64,000 bases of DNA from Acanthaster planci (taxonomy: Eukaryota; Echinodermata; Asteroidea; Valvatida; Acanthasteridae): assembly GCF_001949145.1 (NCBI RefSeq), contig NW_019091516.1, positions 295,196 through 359,195 of the forward strand. The letters are read 5' to 3'. Positions 63,727-64,000 of this stretch are shown here, in pieces. A program made the position numbers and the translations under genes. The notes beneath the pieces were generated by a model. The model made no database searches, was not told where the DNA came from, and was given only the letters and a program-made list of their open reading frames with translations. Position 1 is the first letter of the stretch; every line of letters starts with the position of its first letter.

Positions 63727-64000
63727 GTTAGTATGAAGAGAACTTAATTTGGTTTGGGCTTGATTTGATACAATACATAATAAAAAACAGTAGATTTCTT
63801 CATCTCACGAGTTAACCTGAACAGTCCTGAGTCCTCCAATTTCAATGTGATTTCACATTCATCCTAGTTTTCTGTTCAAAATCAAGCTTTCCAACTTTTC
63901 TAGGAAATACAAGTCAATGTTTTTTCTCATACTGTTAGGCATATTGGGCACATTGTAACTATTGATAGCAACTCTACCAGCATGAAGATTTGACACTTGT

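Overview
This window is animal (metazoan) nuclear DNA. Its genes are split into short exons with GT-AG introns, intergenic DNA is AT-rich and full of repeats, and there are two assembly gaps. The encoded proteins align closely with human EIF3K, acylphosphatase and PSME4. Frequent TACATG tracts, the over-represented palindrome TAGGCCTA and the expanded secreted lipases suggest a marine invertebrate deuterostome (echinoderm, hemichordate or cephalochordate). The sequence alone does not settle which.

Left third (1-22.7 kb), minus strand: two tandem, closely related secreted lipases of the pancreatic-lipase superfamily. Copy A (7009 down to 2349) has its signal-peptide exon and two catalytic exons, then leaves the window. 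Copy B (22693 down to 17176) is complete in five exons, with a Ser-Asp-His triad, a short lid and short beta9 loop, and no PLAT domain, so it looks like a phospholipase A1. Between them lie a decayed LINE and about 6 kb with no gene I can support. The first assembly gap (20204-20582) falls in an intron of copy B.

Middle (22.7-41.4 kb): 6.4 kb of repeat-rich intergenic DNA, then EIF3K on the plus strand (seven exons, 218 codons), converging on an acylphosphatase gene on the minus strand. The acylphosphatase has four exons, one only 17 nt long. The second gap (39334-40098) lies in its intron 2.

Right third (41.8-64 kb): PSME4, the proteasome activator PA200, on the plus strand. I traced 29 phase-consistent exons covering 1286 codons, about 70% of the usual length; the gene runs off the right edge. 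It is head-to-head with the acylphosphatase (371 bp between start codons), the same arrangement as human PSME4/ACYP2. Exon 17 carries a one-base deletion that breaks the frame. PSME4 introns hold several small transposons: a hAT-like MITE with target-site duplication, a 21-bp-TIR MITE, two inverted copies of another MITE, and a tRNA-derived SINE.

There is no bacterial-type operon or defence system here. The points most worth following up are the PSME4-ACYP bidirectional unit, the 17-nt microexon, the PSME4 frameshift, and the short-lid lipase pair with a 90-nt identical tract.
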